A DNA stretch of 64,000 nucleotides from Viscum album (GCA_963277665.1 OY728120.1:939349195-939413194), one strand, 5' to 3'; counted from the stretch's first letter, positions 23,182 to 36,013 are shown. Notes: generated by a model from the sequence alone, not told the origin. Translations and numbers: made by a program.

Positions 23182-24720
23182 CTACTACAAATATGGGATT
23201 TAATTACACTAGTAAAAGGGATTTATTAGTGCTTTATAAGCACTGATAATGCGAGCAATGTTAAAGGTTTGGATTTAATAGTTCTTGAAAAAAGTGTTGT
23301 TTAAGGACCCCTTTAACAATACAAAAAACACTGATAAAGGGGGCTTTTAACAGCTCTTTTTTTAGAACTGATAAAGAGGGCCTTTAACATCACTTTTTTA
23401 TCAATTTTAAAGGCCACCTTTATCAATTCTTTTTTTAGCGCTGTTAAAGCCCCCCTTTAATAGTGCTAAAAAATCACAAATAAAGGCCCCACTGATAAAG
23501 GGGGATAATTTTTTTTATTCGAACCTCTTCCCTCCCCACCTTTTATCCGCACTTCACACCCCATTTATCAGCACTTTAGATAATTACACCCTCCCGTGCA
23601 TGACCTTTCCTCTAGCCAGTTTCAACCCCAATACCTCCTGCTCATATCCTACTGCCTTTTACACTCCCCTATGTTATTTTGTCTTCCATTTTATGATATA
23701 TCTATATATTTATATATATTTCATAAAACAAATTAATCCATATATTTATATATATGTTTATATATGTTATTATACACATATATATATTTCAATACATATA
23801 TAAAATGTGTTTTTGTGTTTTTTTGTGTATGTGTGAATATAGAAAAAAAATATGTATATATTGTTTATATATTTGATTAAAAATAATATTATATTGTGAA
23901 AATTGGTAAAAATTCAAAACCGTAATATCAATATGAATGTAATCCTTGTAAATAAATTCATTCCCCCCTAAAAAAGATAATAAGACCCTCATAAAAGAGG
24001 CTAAAATTCCATATGATATTAAAAACAATTGGGGTACCCAGACTAAAAACTCAGTTTTGGAGGCCTTCTGGGCCTCTTTTGACCTCGCAAAAATAGTTAT
24101 TAGAGTCCCCCTAGCCAACATGGCATATATCTCATGTCATAATTCTATTTGATATATGGTAGAGCCCAAACGGACACTCGGATCTAAATTTGTGGTCATT
24201 TGAAGTTCGAGTTATGTTTTCAACTTATTTTAGTTCTTTTATTAATTTTTTTATTTTTTTATCTTTAAATTCATATAAAATGACTATTACATGATAATAA
24301 TTATAAAATTATTAATTAAAAATATTTCTTTAATTATTTTATAATCCATTTTCACTAAATATCATATATATTTAGTGTAAATGGATATTTAGACTTATCT
24401 AAAACATATTTAAAAATACATAATAAATTTTTATCAATATAAATATATTTACATATTAATATATTATTTTGAATGAAATATTATTTTTTGAAATATACCC
24501 TTTATCAGTGATAGTAAAAAAACACTGATAAAGTCCCCCCTTTATCAGTGCTTTTTTACTGGCACTGATAAGGGGGGGTTATTAGCAATTTTTTATAAGC
24601 ATTGATAAAGTTCCCCCTTTAATAATGATTTTTTAGCACTGAAAAAGGGGTTATTTAACATCACTTTTAGCTAGTGCTGTTAAAACCCTATAACTTGATA
24701 AACCCAATTTTTTAGTAGTG
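23182..24720. mobile_element. CACTA-like non-autonomous DNA transposon
   Basis: The right end reads ...GGGTTT-like then TAGTAGTG, and its reverse complement CACTACTAAAAAATTGGG matches the left end CTACTACAAATATGGGATTT, with a second CACTAGTAAAAGGGATTT 25 bp inside. Both ends carry many short subterminal repeats of the type CACTGATAAAGGGGG in both orientations, a hallmark of CACTA elements. AAA flanks both ends, and the paired LTR has an uninterrupted site at about 48657-48672 (GGAATAAAGGATCC). There is no transposase; the middle is AT-rich with TA runs (23690-23800). A transposase would have to come from elsewhere. Confidence 0.75.
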
Positions 24721-25149
24721 AAAGGAGCCTTAAACCAACTTGTTACTGCATAAATGATGGGTGTGTGTATTAGAGGAAACCTCTTCTGGGGAACTCGAAC
24801 CAAATACAGTAACAGGGATCCAAAATTCCAAGGGAAGAAGGATTTGTAACCCCCCATATCAATAAAAAGTAATCCTAAAAATAATGAAGGAAATATCTTC
24901 CATTTTGAATTATTAGATCCTGAACCACCAGGATTAGATATGGTTTTAATTGACCATTAAAGCCATATATCATTTAATCCACACGATTTAAGCATATAAA
25001 AGGTCTCCAAAATTTTTAAAAATTAAATATACAATTAATTACATTTTAAACGACTTCAAAATTCATTAATTTAGGCATTAAAATCATTTTTCACCAAATA
25101 AAATTCAAAAGGGGAAAATCTAGAAATTTTTGAAATACTAGAAACACTA

Positions 25150-25765
25150 TTCAAAATGAGCCAATATTGGTTATCCATTGTTAGTTCAAAATGATCCACC
25201 ACTGGTGATCCACATTTAGTTAAAAATGATTCACCATTGGTGATCCACCATTATCTCAAAATGATACATCAAAGGTGATCTTTCGTTAGTTTGAAATGAT
25301 CCACTGTTGGTGATCCACCATTAGTTCAAAATGAGCCACCATTGGTGATCAACAATTAATACAAAATGAGCCATCGTTGGTGATCCACTGTTAGTTAAAA
25401 ATTATCAAACATTGTTGATATACCATTAGTTCAAAATTATCTACCATCATTGATCCACTGTTAGTTTAAAATGATTCATCTTTGATGATCCACCGTTAGT
25501 TCAAAATTAACTACTATTAGTGATCCACTGTTAGTTTGAAATGATCCACTATTAGTGATCCACCATTAGTTCAAAATTATCCACCATTAATGATCCACTA
25601 TTAGTTAAAAATGATCTACCATTTGTTGATCCACCATTAGTTCAAAACGATCCACTGTGAGTTTGAAATGAGTTATCATTGGTGATCCACTATTAGAAAA
25701 TAATGATCCACCACCGATGATCAACCATTAATTCAAAATGAGAAACCATTGGTGATCCACCACCA
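25150..25765. repeat. Minisatellite in LTR C (3' copy)
   Basis: About 17 imperfect units of roughly 35 bp, of the form AAAATGATCCACCATTGG then TGATCCACCATTAGTTC. Many units contain CACCATTGGTG, a self-complementary 11-mer. The partner LTR has a similar array at 49090-49715. Confidence 0.88.
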
Positions 25766-25897
25766 TCCTCTAAAATACCTCAAAACCCCTCCTTTCATCC
25801 GCCAAACACCCCTGTACTTTCCCCCTCAAACACCATTTTTCCCACAGAGTAACGAGCTGGAAGGTTTAGTCTATTACATCATATACCTATTGAACTA

Positions 25898-25914
25898 TTC
25901 TCTCCCTCATTAAT
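25898..25914 (-). other. Polypurine tract of element C
   Basis: On the minus strand AATGAGGGAGAGAA precedes the 3' LTR. Confidence 0.6.
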
Positions 25915-26329
25915 TCAAAACCATCCTAGATGGAAAGAGAGAAAATTTCCAAACAACCATCCCAAGATATACCTATCAAGGATCTCATTACATCTGAAAT
26001 GTAACCACCAACTGAACCTGCTAACCCAAATGCCCACAACAGCTGAACAAATTGTACTTTCCCGGACATAGGAATCAAGGAATTCCATATTCCATGTCAA
26101 TATACTATTCTTTCTGGGAGGCACTAACATTCCCACATGGGTTTAATCACATCATAGTACAATGCGTACCAATTAGGAATTATTTCCTCCCTTTTCCACA
26201 TTTTAGAACTTTATCACACAACACACATCAGAGAAAAATAGCTTATCAAATAAAACAACAAGTTTTTAGAACATCACATTATTTAGGGAAACCAAAAAAA
26301 AGAAAAAAAAGATCAAAACAGCTCTGTGT
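25915..26329. other. Internal 3' untranslated part of element C
   Basis: Between the chromodomain-like end and the polypurine tract. No coding match recognised on either strand. Confidence 0.4.
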
Positions 26330-27760
26330 ACTGGGATCACATCAGCATCTCTCACTCTCAAGTACTCTCTTACAGGCCACCATGCCTCTACAGCCCATGA
26401 ACCAAATAAATGGTTTGTCCTTGTAGAACCTTCTATTGATGGTCTTGGATCACCATTGGCCTATCTAAAAATTCTGTGTCATCCTAGATATCCAACTCTC
26501 CCCAATTAATGAAATTGGATTCATCGGGATGATACTAACGGAGTTGAGAGACTTGGAAGACTTCATGGATCCTCTCTATCCATGGTGAGAATTCCAACCA
26601 ATATTCAACCTCACTAACTCACCCTAATTCATTAAAGGTCCCAACAAACTTGAGAGAAATCTTACTCCCCTTTCCAAAACTTTTTTTCCCACATCAAGGG
26701 GAAACCTTCAAGAACACATATTCTCTAACCTAAAACTATATGGTCCTCCTCCTATGATCATCATAATACTTGTTCTCATCATGTCCTACTTTTATCTTCT
26801 CTTAAACCAACTAAACTGTATTTTTTGTGTTCTTCACCACAGTGGAACCAAAAACTACTGACTCCCCAAAATTTCTCCAAGATAAAGGAGAAACAGCCCC
26901 CCATACAATGCCTCAAATGGGTCCATGACAATGGATGTGTGGTAAGTGTTATTATAATAAAACGTAGCGAAGGTAATCTTCTATACCCATGATCTTTTGA
27001 AGTCCAACACACACACCCGAAACATATCCACTAGCATCTAGATAGTCTGCCCTATCAAACCATACTTCTAAGGTTGGAATACAATTTTGAGGTGTAACTG
27101 ATCACCAAACCATGTTGTGGTCCCCACTAGGATCATTAGGTAAAACATGAATCCTGATTCGAGATAGTGGACCTCGAGACTCCATGCATCTACACCACAT
27201 AATCCATATACCTCTTTTTTAGAATGTCCATTGTACTAACTCCTCGATCACTCAGAAGTGATCCATTTTCATCAACCTATCCACAATTATCCAAATATAA
27301 TCACAACCTCCTAGAGCTCAAGGTAACCCTATGATGAAATCCATTGATATTTTATCCCATTTCCACTCAGGAACATCCAAGGGATGTAGAAAACTACCAT
27401 GAATATGGTGTTTATCATTTCCTACTAGAATACCAGACACCGGGCTACAAACATCCCAACTTGTTATTTCATCCCAGTCCACCAAAACTATTCCCTCAAG
27501 TCATGGTACATCTTATAAGCTCCCAGGTGTACCTATAAAGTTGATATATGAAAATCATGAAGTAACCCATCATGCATCACCACCAAAACAAAAAACCTTC
27601 CATAAAACATCATCTAGTTCTTACCATCCTCCAACCATCCCTCTGGAACATCACCATGTCCAACACAATCATGAATCACCTATACCTCTGAGTCTCCACA
27701 CTAAGGCTCCTCTACCTCTACATAAAATAAGATCGCACCCTAATCTAAAACAATCAACAT
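26330..27760 (-). pseudogene. Integrase with chromodomain-like C-terminus, element C
   Basis: On the minus strand, falling coordinates give integrase core remnants [17 protein letters not shown] and VDRLMKMDHF (about 27375-27255), then FAYNNTYHTSIVMDPFEALYG (about 26980-26900), then REYVFLKVSPL (about 26725), a SNFINWGELDI-like stretch (about 26520-26480), and near 26414-26340 a chromodomain-like tail read as TIYLVHGL, RHGGL and EST. Integrase inserts element DNA; a chromodomain would direct it to modified chromatin. Stops and frameshifts split every part, so it is dead. Order and chromodomain position support a chromovirus, probably the Tekay-like branch. Confidence 0.78.
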
Positions 27761-27879
27761 CCTCTATCAACCACCCTCGCATCCAAGTGTAGGGATACCA
27801 ACTCCTCTATCTATCTCCAATCATCCATAGACTTCCAAACAACATCCTTCTATAAAATTATGCTCAAATAATTGGGCAT

Positions 27880-28270
27880 GAAATCCCTCTTTCTTGAAGT
27901 GTAGTGGATTTAAAAATCATATTCCTAAAGAAACTCTATCCATATCCACTAACACATATTCATATCATGCTAATAAATTACACATCTCAAACTCTTATGA
28001 TCCGTGAAGACCACAAAGCGCTCCCCAAAGAGGTAATGTTGCCACAAATTTAGTACAAGCACAATTACTTATATCTCTAGACCATGGGTTGAATAATTAC
28101 ACTAATGAGGGTGTAACTTATTAGACCCATAAGATATCACTACCTTATACAGCATCAACACACATCCTAATCCCAAATAGGACATGTCACATAAAACCTC
28201 AAATGACACACCCTCCTCTAGTAGCTGAAGCACTGGAGCACTGAACAACTTCCCCTTAAATAGTTGAATT
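27880..28270 (-). pseudogene. RNase H remnant of element C
   Basis: Minus-strand reading includes CDMSYLGLGCVLM (about 28215-28175) and FVVFTDHKSLRCVIY (about 28020-27975), the two best-conserved blocks of gypsy RNase H. The domain follows RT directly, and stops break the frame between the two blocks. Confidence 0.75.
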
Positions 28271-29200
28271 ATTCCTAAAAATGATCAATTCTAATAAGAT
28301 ATTTGTACTTCCTAGTAAAATACATTAACGGTTCTGAAACTAGAGATAAATTAGACACAAACCTCCAATAATATCTCGTTAGATCAATGAAGTTGAGAAC
28401 CTCTTCCACGTTCTTAGGTGGTTCCCAAGAAACAACTACATAGATTATTGATGGGTCTATTACCACACCCTACTGTGACACCACATGCTCAAGGAAATGA
28501 ACCTCTCATGTGATAAACATACACTTAGACAACTTTCCATATAGATGGTGGTGTCAAAGAATGTGTAAGATAGCTCAGAGATGATCATCATGCTCCTCCT
28601 ATGACTTCGATTAGATCAAGCTATCATCGATGAATATGATGATGAACCAATATAGGAACTCACAGAACATAGATTTCATAATACCCATGAACACATCTAG
28701 TGTGTTAGTGACACCTAAGTGCATGAAAAATAACTCAAAGTTTCCATACTTATATATAAAATATGTCTTCTAGATATATCCATACATTACCTTCAACAGG
28801 TGATATCCAAACCTTTGATTGATCTTGGAGAACCAATAAGATCCTCTAAACTAATTGAAAATAACATCAATCCTCAGAAAAGGATAGAAATTCCCCATGT
28901 TCACCTAGTTCAACCTATGGTAGTCTATTCACAACCTCATACTACCATCATGATTTCTTAGTGAATAACACTGGAACACCCCATGGTGATACCCTTGGTC
29001 GAATGAAACCCCTCTACATTAGATCATCTATATGAATCATAAACTCTCACATCTCATAAGGAATCATCTAATAGGGATATATAGAAATTGGAGAAGCACC
29101 ATGCTAAAATTCTATCTCAAACTCAGCATCACATCTAGATTCCCCTCTTGCTAATGAAAACCACACATTGGAAATCTACATTCGAGAACATGAATCTCCT
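28271..29200 (-). pseudogene. Reverse transcriptase remnant of element C
   Basis: The minus strand reads FIIIFIDDSLI near 28650-28620, keeping the catalytic DD pair, then EEHDDHL, KLSKCMF, HFLEHVVS, and VSWEPPKNVEEVLNFIDLT with RYYWRFV (28466-28275). These are palm-to-connection segments of Ty3/gypsy RT. Upstream palm and finger parts to about 29200 are strongly eroded. Several stops make the frame inactive. RT copies element RNA into DNA inside the particle. Confidence 0.8.
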
Positions 29201-29320
29201 CCATAAGAAGTTGATAACAATATGAACAGAATACAACCAAACAATGTCAAGTATGAAATTTTATGGATACATATAACATAATAAAATATCCATACATGAC
29301 TAATGCTTCCCCATCATTAG

Positions 29321-29551
29321 TTAAAATCCCCAGAACACATCAAACAAGATTGAATGGCCTCCAACTAGTATATTCAACACCATGGAAAAGGGAATACTCT
29401 CTATGTCTAATCCCAAAGCATGGACTAGAGGGGGAATAATAAAGGAATGTGAATCTATTGAATCAAAAAAGTCACAAACAAGTGTGCGTGATAAATGAAG
29501 CATACCTTGAATGATTTTTGGCCCCTCTGGTGCTACTGTCTCCACTTCCAA
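29321..29551 (-). pseudogene. Aspartic protease remnant of element C
   Basis: Reads IIQGMLHLSRTLVCDFFDSI, then DSHSFIIPPLVHALGLDIES. The catalytic D-S/T-G triad region is altered to FFDSID, so the G and A of the active loop are lost, and the enzyme would not work even if translated. It lies between gag and RT as in other gypsy elements. Confidence 0.72.
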
Positions 29552-30020
29552 TAAATGACCATGGACATCTCCTTTACCTCTCTACAGATTCCACCTCCAT
29601 AACCATGCTTGGGTCAAGGTCCTTGAGGGTCAGTTACATCCTGAGGTTGACCTCCTCCAACCACATATTTTATTATTGGATCATAAGCCTAATTCCCCTA
29701 CTGTTGGAATGGCCTCAGTGGTAACTGCTGGTGTGGATAGTGCTGAACCTATCCACCTTTACCAAACTAAGCTTGAGAAGCCATTGGGAAATGATCTTGA
29801 CGACTACCACAAACCCCATAGATGATACACACTACTCTAAAGTCCCTAGTAATAGCATAGAAACCACTATACCTAGAAGGATGGAAGGTAATATATTGAG
29901 ATTGAATCCCTAGTAGTCGAAACCTCAAAGACCCTAGTGCCTAAGACTTACCACTGACAACTCTACACCTTGAGGAACCCTACTAGTTTTCCTCTCAAAG
30001 GTTATCCTCCTCATGAGTAC
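29552..30020 (-). pseudogene. Gag C-terminal / linker part of element C
   Basis: Minus-strand sequence from the insertion point of D to the protease. It includes reading VCIIYGVCGSRQDHFPM near 29840-29790, possibly an eroded zinc knuckle, and a glutamine/proline-rich linker HQQLPLRPFQQ. It continues gag from 45573 on the other side of element D. The knuckle call is weak. Confidence 0.4.
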
Positions 30021-31892
30021 TGAAGGATCCGAACACAACGGAAGCATCACGGTTGGGAGGGTCCAACTTTTCCTTTTCCTTAATCAATGGCCAATCCAGG
30101 ATCAATACGATGATAAATTCTAGTATCCATGGATTAATATCAAAGATCTAGACAAAAGAAGAAAAGTGTGTCGGATCCAAGAGAGTGGATCTTGCGCATC
30201 ATGTTTATAATTAATTTAAATAATTTTTGAAGAAATTAAATACCTGGATCTTTGGTACTTTATTTATTTATGATGTTGATCATATAGAATGACCCTTCCG
30301 GATTATCTCATTGTGCTTGTGAGGATCCAAACTAGAATCCCTCTAGTGGTTATCTCGTTCTTGATAGGGGAGAGGAGATGATTCAAGAGTGAAATTTTTT
30401 TGGCTTAACAATTCTCTCACGATTGGAAATTCGGTTTACTTGGCATAATGTCACAATAAACATAGTTTCAAATTTAATGACATGGGGTTTTGGTTACAAT
30501 ATTTAATTGCATAACATCAATTAAATACATTCATAACCTTATAGAAACCCCATGCTACATAATAACAATAACAGAACCATTATTCATGGTGCTCCAACTT
30601 GTGAAAAATGGAATCATAAATGAAATTTCGTTCCACATAATGATAACATCATTATAATTATTTTTTCTTGTTCCAAATAGTTAAATAATTATTTACCATC
30701 TTGAAAATAATTATTTTACTACCAGTCCAACATTGGTCTACTCGAACTCCACTTCCATTTATTGAACACCAAAATAAATAAATAATTTATTCTATTAAAT
30801 AAGTATTTTATTTAAAAACTTGTAAATAAATATTTATTAAATGATCAATAAAATAAATAAATATATTTAATTTAATTTATATGTTCATTTTAACATGAAT
30901 AAAATTATTCCACGGTCTTGAGAATAATATTTATTCAATTAATTAAATTCAAATAGAATTTAATCAAGAAACACAAGAAACACTTAGTGTGTGACCCTCT
31001 AGGATTCTTTCTCATTGGCATTAGGCGGGCTTGCCTAAAGTCCAAGAGTACTGTCTAGCAATGGGTTAAGTCACCCAAGATAAGTAACTTAAATTCTCCT
31101 TGAAAACATCCACATATGAATGCTCACTATGTAATATAATCCCTTTGTCTCAATATATCATCGATAAGGTTTCATAATAGTGTCATCAACCTATTTTCTT
31201 GATACAGATTTCTTTGACTACCTAAAATAAACTCATCATTACACTATGGCTATAGAATTTGGGGTTATGGTTCTATTTCACTCAAAGGGATGAGAAATCA
31301 AATTCCATAAATAGAAGGGACAAATCCTTCTTTGACTTATCCATTAATAACATGTCACTCATGATGGTCCCAATGCACCCTACTTCCCGCCAACATATGG
31401 TGTGATGGTTTTCATTAGTAAATAAAAGTGTGTGATTCATGACACACATTAATGATAATATTAAATTCTAAGGACCATTACACATGATCATGAATAGGAA
31501 TATCTGATGACACCAAAACATGAAAAATTCTTATAGGCGGGTATGTTCTCATAACCTCCTGTCTTAGAGATTACCAAGTATGAACTTCATGATAAGAAGT
31601 ATCATCTACTTACGAGTAATCACACATGATGGTATGTATACTATGTGTCCCATAATACTATGTCATCCAACCACAAAACTATATTTAGAAATATTGTCGT
31701 AGCACTTTAAGGTTCTCATCATAGTGGGGAACTGCTATGACCTTGTCAATGAGACAAATACTCTAGGAAATTATTACATTATATTCATACAGAACAATGA
31801 AAAATATGTAATAATATGTTTAATATTTAAATAAATTAAATATTCATGTAATAAAAGTTCAAATAGTTGGTTCTAGGACACTAACTCTAACA
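30021..31892 (-). mobile_element. 3' LTR of copia element D
   Basis: + strand ends are TGAAGGATCCGAAC and CTAACTCTAACA, and it matches 42170-45572. It lacks a segment of about 115 bp present in the partner (42500-42640), at about 30343. The uninterrupted site of the retroposon in the other LTR is visible here at 31065-31075 (GTTAAGTCACC). Confidence 0.9.
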
Positions 31893-31903
31893 AACTCCCC
31901 CTT
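31893..31903 (-). other. Polypurine tract of element D
   Basis: AAGGGGGAGTT on the minus strand, immediately before the 3' LTR start TGTTAGAG. Confidence 0.8.
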
Positions 31904-31912
31904 GGACTAGAG

Positions 31913-32400
31913 TTAACTACCTATGACTTTCAGTCCGCTAGACCTCACATGATGATCATATTTATAATGAGTCAAGACTTTTCTCAGGGGGTCTACCATG
32001 ATGTCTTCTATTGAAATGATGCTCACTAAAACTTCACCTCTATGAGAAAAATCCATTAAGAGATGATACATCTGAAGTATGTGATTTGTCTTCTGAAGTG
32101 ACCTTGGCGCTTTTTCAATATCCACCACTACAGTATTATCACAATAGAGTGTGATGCGATCTTTACTAATCGGTACCACATCCAGCTCTTGGACAAAGCT
32201 TTGCATCCAAACTACTTCCTTAGCTGCATCAGAAGTAGCGATATACTCAAGATCTGTTGTAGAATTAGTGACCACACTCTTCTTTGAGCTTTTCCAGCTC
32301 ACAGCACCTCTATTCAAAGTGAATATGTATCTAACTACGACTTCATGTCATCCTGAAAAGTCTGGAAACTAGCATCTTCATATCCTCGGATGACTGGTTC
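31913..32400 (-). pseudogene. Copia RNase H, element D
   Basis: The longest open piece (32317-31913) contains SDAAKEVVWMQSFVQELDVV, RITLYCDNTVVVD, NHILQMYHLL and VDPLRKV, the usual blocks of copia RNase H, which removes RNA from the RNA:DNA hybrid. It ends just before the polypurine tract as expected. The upstream junction to RT is broken. Confidence 0.85.
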
Positions 32401-33610
32401 CTCATCTCCTCTACAAACCAGGAACATATCCTTAGTAATCGTTAGATGCTTAAAGATAGTGTTGACTTCCATCTAATGGAAGTCAACTGGGTCATCTTGA
32501 TATCTTCTTACCACACTTAATGGGTAGGTGACATCTAGCCTAGTACATAACATGACATACATGAATGACCCAATTTCTGATGTTTATGGATTCTTTTCCA
32601 TTATCTCTATTTCCTCATGCAACTAAGGACACATTTTCTTGGAAAGATGAATGCCATGTGACTCTGGAAACAATCCCCTCTTGGATTGTTCCATACTGAA
32701 TATCTTCAGTATCGTTTCAATGTATGTACTTTGAATTAGGCCTAGCAATCTCTTGGATCTATCATGATGGATCATGATCCCAAGAATATATGTTTCCTAG
32801 CCTAAGTCCTTCATGGAGAAGCATTGATTCAACCTTGACTTAATAGACTGTAAGAGTGGTATCTTATTTCCAATAAGTAATATGTCATAAATATATACTA
32901 TTAGGAAAATGAATACACTCCCACTAAACTATTTGTAGACACAAGGTTGACATTCGTTCTTTATAAAAACAAATTCTATTATATCTTCATCAAAATGAAA
33001 GTTCCATGACTTGGATGATTTCTTTAATCCATAAATGGATTTCTATAACTTGCATATCTTATTGGAATCTATTGGAGTCAGAAACCCTTCAGGTTGTGTC
33101 ATGTAGACATATTTTTAATGGTTCCTTTTAAGGAAGGCTATTTTGACATCCATTTTCTAAATCTCATATTCATGGTAAGAAGTAATGGCCAATATAATTT
33201 TGATAGATTTTAGAATCTCAACTGGTGAAAAGGATTCATTGTAGTCAATGCCTTGATGATGTTTGAACCCTTTTTCAACTAGTCATGCCTTATAGGTACT
33301 GACTTTTCCTTCTATTTCTGATTTCTTCTTGAATACCAATTTGCAACTAATAGGATTTACATCAACTAGAGGATCTACCAAAATCCATACTTGGTTTTGG
33401 TACATGGAATCCATTTCAGAATTCATGACTTCTTGCCACTTGGAAACGTTTGTTCCACTTATTTCTTCCTTATAGGTTAGAGGATCATTATTATCAACTA
33501 ATAATGAGTCACTATCCTTGTAAACTAGAAAACCATACCATTCTGGTTCTCTAACCTCTCTTTTACTCCTATGCATTACTTGTGTCTCTGGAAAATATCT
33601 TTCTTCCATG
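32401..33610 (-). pseudogene. Copia reverse transcriptase, element D
   Basis: The minus strand gives KWQEVMNSEMDSMYQNQVWI (33470-33400), then GIDYNESFSPV, KMDVKIAFL, YMTQPEGF, KSIYGLKKSSKSW, IVYIYDILLIGN (about 32900-32865) and DVTYPLSVV (about 32540). These are copia RT blocks in order. In the catalytic box the first aspartate is replaced, giving Y-I-Y-D instead of a tyrosine-x-D-D. Several stops and lost residues also inactivate it. Confidence 0.88.
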
Positions 33611-34064
33611 GGGATTTGTGGAATCTTCTAATGTACCAACTATTATGTACCTTGAGCCTCAACTTCGTTGAAGTCTATCTCATTCCCACTATCTCTTTTG
33701 GAGATGTCCTCCCTCTCAAGGAATATGGTGTTTCTTTCCACTACAACCTTTTTTTCTAAGGGGTCGTATAGGTAATGTCCCCTTATTTCCTTGGGGTATC
33801 CGATAAAGGTACACCATGTGCCTGAGGGTGCAATTTTGTTACCTTAAGAGGCCTTAAAAAAAATTTAGACACCCCACACATGTAAATTCGATAACATGGA
33901 TTTTCTTCCACTCCAAAGATCATATGGAATAACATTTATATATTTAGTTGGTACTTGGTTTAGTATGTCTTCCATTTTTTGTAACGCATATCCCCAAAAT
34001 GATAATGGAAGACTTGCATGACTCATCATTGATCTCACCATGTCCAACAAGGTGAGGTTCCTCC
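33611..34064 (-). pseudogene. Copia integrase, downstream half (element D)
   Basis: Reads RNLTLLDMVRSMMSHASLPL, then SFWGYALQ, ILNQVPTKYINVIPYDLWSG from 34064 down, the conserved integrase segment after the third catalytic region. It is cut at 34064 by the solo LTR; the upstream half resumes at 38421. Further down (33850-33620) the linker to RT is degenerate. Confidence 0.88.
34060..34064. repeat. Target site duplication of solo LTR A' (left)
   Basis: CCTCC, identical to 38421-38425. Confidence 0.9.
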
Positions 34065-34371
34065 TGTAAATACCCATAAAATTCAAGGGAAATTTTTTTC
34101 TTAATTTCTTTTGAATTTTACAAGTACGTATTTTCTGACGGCACCTGATTCCGAGGCCCGGTGTGCCCGGAATAATTTTCTGAAGTCTTGTTAAGATTAA
34201 ATTAACGCGTGTAAGTAGTTTTACTAAAAAAGTGTAATAACTCTTAAACGATTACTCGGATTAGAAATCTGAGGGCACTGTTGTGCTCAGGATGGCGGGT
34301 TTACCCTAGGCGTGACTTAAGTTTAGTCGGCACGGGCCTCCTGTGAGAAATTCCAAAAATGGAAAAACCGT

Positions 34372-34575
34372 AAATAAAATAATTCAATAAATTATTTTAT
34401 TTTTCAAATGCTTATAACTCACAAACAGTAGCTTGGATTAAAAATCTGAGACCTACCGCTGAACTCATGAGGGCATGGTTTATTTAAGCAGATATTAATT
34501 TTGGCCGGCGCAGGCCATCAGAAAAAGTTAGTTTTTGGCCACAAATAAAATAATTAAATGAAAATTATTTTATTG
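34372..34575. repeat. Two long AT-rich hairpins in solo LTR A'
   Basis: AAATAAAATAATT at about 34372-34384 pairs with AAATTATTTTATTT ending at about 34401. A second pair AAATAAAATAATT...AATTATTTTATT lies at about 34544-34575. Stems are 12-13 bp. Confidence 0.75.
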
Positions 34576-35978
34576 TAAAATTCGTATCTTTTAAACGGTA
34601 ACTCGGATTGAAAATCCGAGAGTACCGTTGGATTCTTTGTGGCGTGTTTCACTTAGTCAGAGTCTGACCTTGACTGGCGCGGGTCGAGGGTGACTGATAA
34701 TAATTTTCCGAACTTTTTTTTGGGTACGTTCAGTAAACGTACGTGTGGGTTTTCCTATCTTTTTAAATGGTACTCGGAATTGAAATCTGAGGGCACCGAT
34801 GAACTCGAAGTACCGGTAAATTCTTAAGGGGACCTTTACCGTAGTTGCGTTTGAAGTGGGTTGAGAATTAATAATTGGGGATTTAGAATTAAATAAATAA
34901 AATTGGTGGTACACAATTTTATTTATATGGTAGTTATACCCTACAAAGGGGAGTTAAGGGTGAGACCCATAACCACCAACTACCCATGTGAGGATAAATG
35001 AGAGGCGGGGTCCACACGAGACCCTAACTCCTTACCTCCCCCTCAACTCCCTAAACCTCCCTTTATCGCCCCTTAAATTAATTTGTAAACTCCCCTTTAA
35101 TTATGTGAACTCCTCACCTTCTTCTCTCTCTCCCATAAGTTTTTCCAACTTGATTTCAATTAATGAATTGGATCTCCTTAGTTTTGAATTGCTTGGAATT
35201 ATTAAATTAAGAGGAAGCCTTTCATTTTATTGTTGGGAAATTAATCTGTGGAGAAGCTTTGGAGGATTAGAAGGAAAAGCTTACTTTCCACGAAGAACGC
35301 AATCTTCCTCTCGGCGAATGGAATCTCCTTCAACCGAGGCAAGAATTTGAGGTGATGCCACGAGGAGCACCGTTCTTCCGCGATGCTTGCCTCTTTCTGC
35401 GGTTCGACGACGTGCGACGTCTTTTCAAGGTAGGGGTTTTTATATATGATTCAATTCGTTTTATTGATTCTTCATATCTTAAATTCACGATGATGATGAC
35501 CAAATGAACATGGACATCATCCCGCACATAAACCATTCTCCTTTATCTTTTTATTCTTCACGTGTTCATCGTGCATTCTTCAATGCCAAATATTTATTGA
35601 CGCTGGAAACATGAATTTTTGTTGAGCGCAATATATGGATGCGAAGCCCTCGACGCAAGGATCACAAATATGCGATCGTTTAATTTTTCGGGCTTGGAAC
35701 GAAGCCGTAATGGCTCGCGGAAGGAGGCGTCCAAATATTTATTGACGCTGGAAACTCAATGTTTCCCTGAGCACGACATATGGACACGAAGATCTCGACT
35801 CGAGGATCAAGGATATGCATTCATATCTTTTTTGTGAGTTAAATCGAAGTCGAAATGGAGTGTGCAAGGATCTGGAGGCGCAGCTGGGCGGGCAGCCAAA
35901 GGTGGTGGCCATGCGTAAAGAAGGGTGGTGCGTGAAGAAGGGTGGTGCATGACATGGGGTATTTGAAATAAATCAATT

Positions 35979-36013
35979 AAAATTAATAATATAATAATGG
36001 TATTATTAATTTT
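35979..36013. repeat. 13-bp inverted repeat in solo LTR A'
   Basis: AAAATTAATAATA (35979-35991) and TATTATTAATTTT (36001-36013) pair perfectly around a 9-nt loop. Further stems follow at 36176-36199 (AGATTTAAT/ATTAAATCT) and 36312-36332 (TTCGTGG/CCACGAA). Confidence 0.88.

Larger units (their letters stand above)
21064..25897 (-). mobile_element. 3' LTR of element C
   Basis: On the + strand it reads TGTTCTTACGGCCCC... (reverse of ...GTAAGAACA) and shares with 46568-49855 the AGTAGGCCC(T/C)GGGTT block, the TACAGGTATA..CAGTAGG motif, the CATCCTCC/CAACTGGGATGTTGG region and the TGATCCACCATT minisatellite. It is about 4.8 kb because of the CACTA-like insertion (about 1.54 kb). The high boundary is inferred from the adjacent polypurine tract and is uncertain by about 20 bp. 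Confidence 0.85.

Noticed and set aside
25150..25765. CRISPR-like regular repeats
   Set aside because: Units are imperfect and contiguous with no unique spacers, and the setting is a plant LTR. It is a minisatellite.
35619..35837. Coding frame in the solo LTR
   Set aside because: It lies across a tandem duplication of CCAAATATTTATTGACGCTGG and has no family match.
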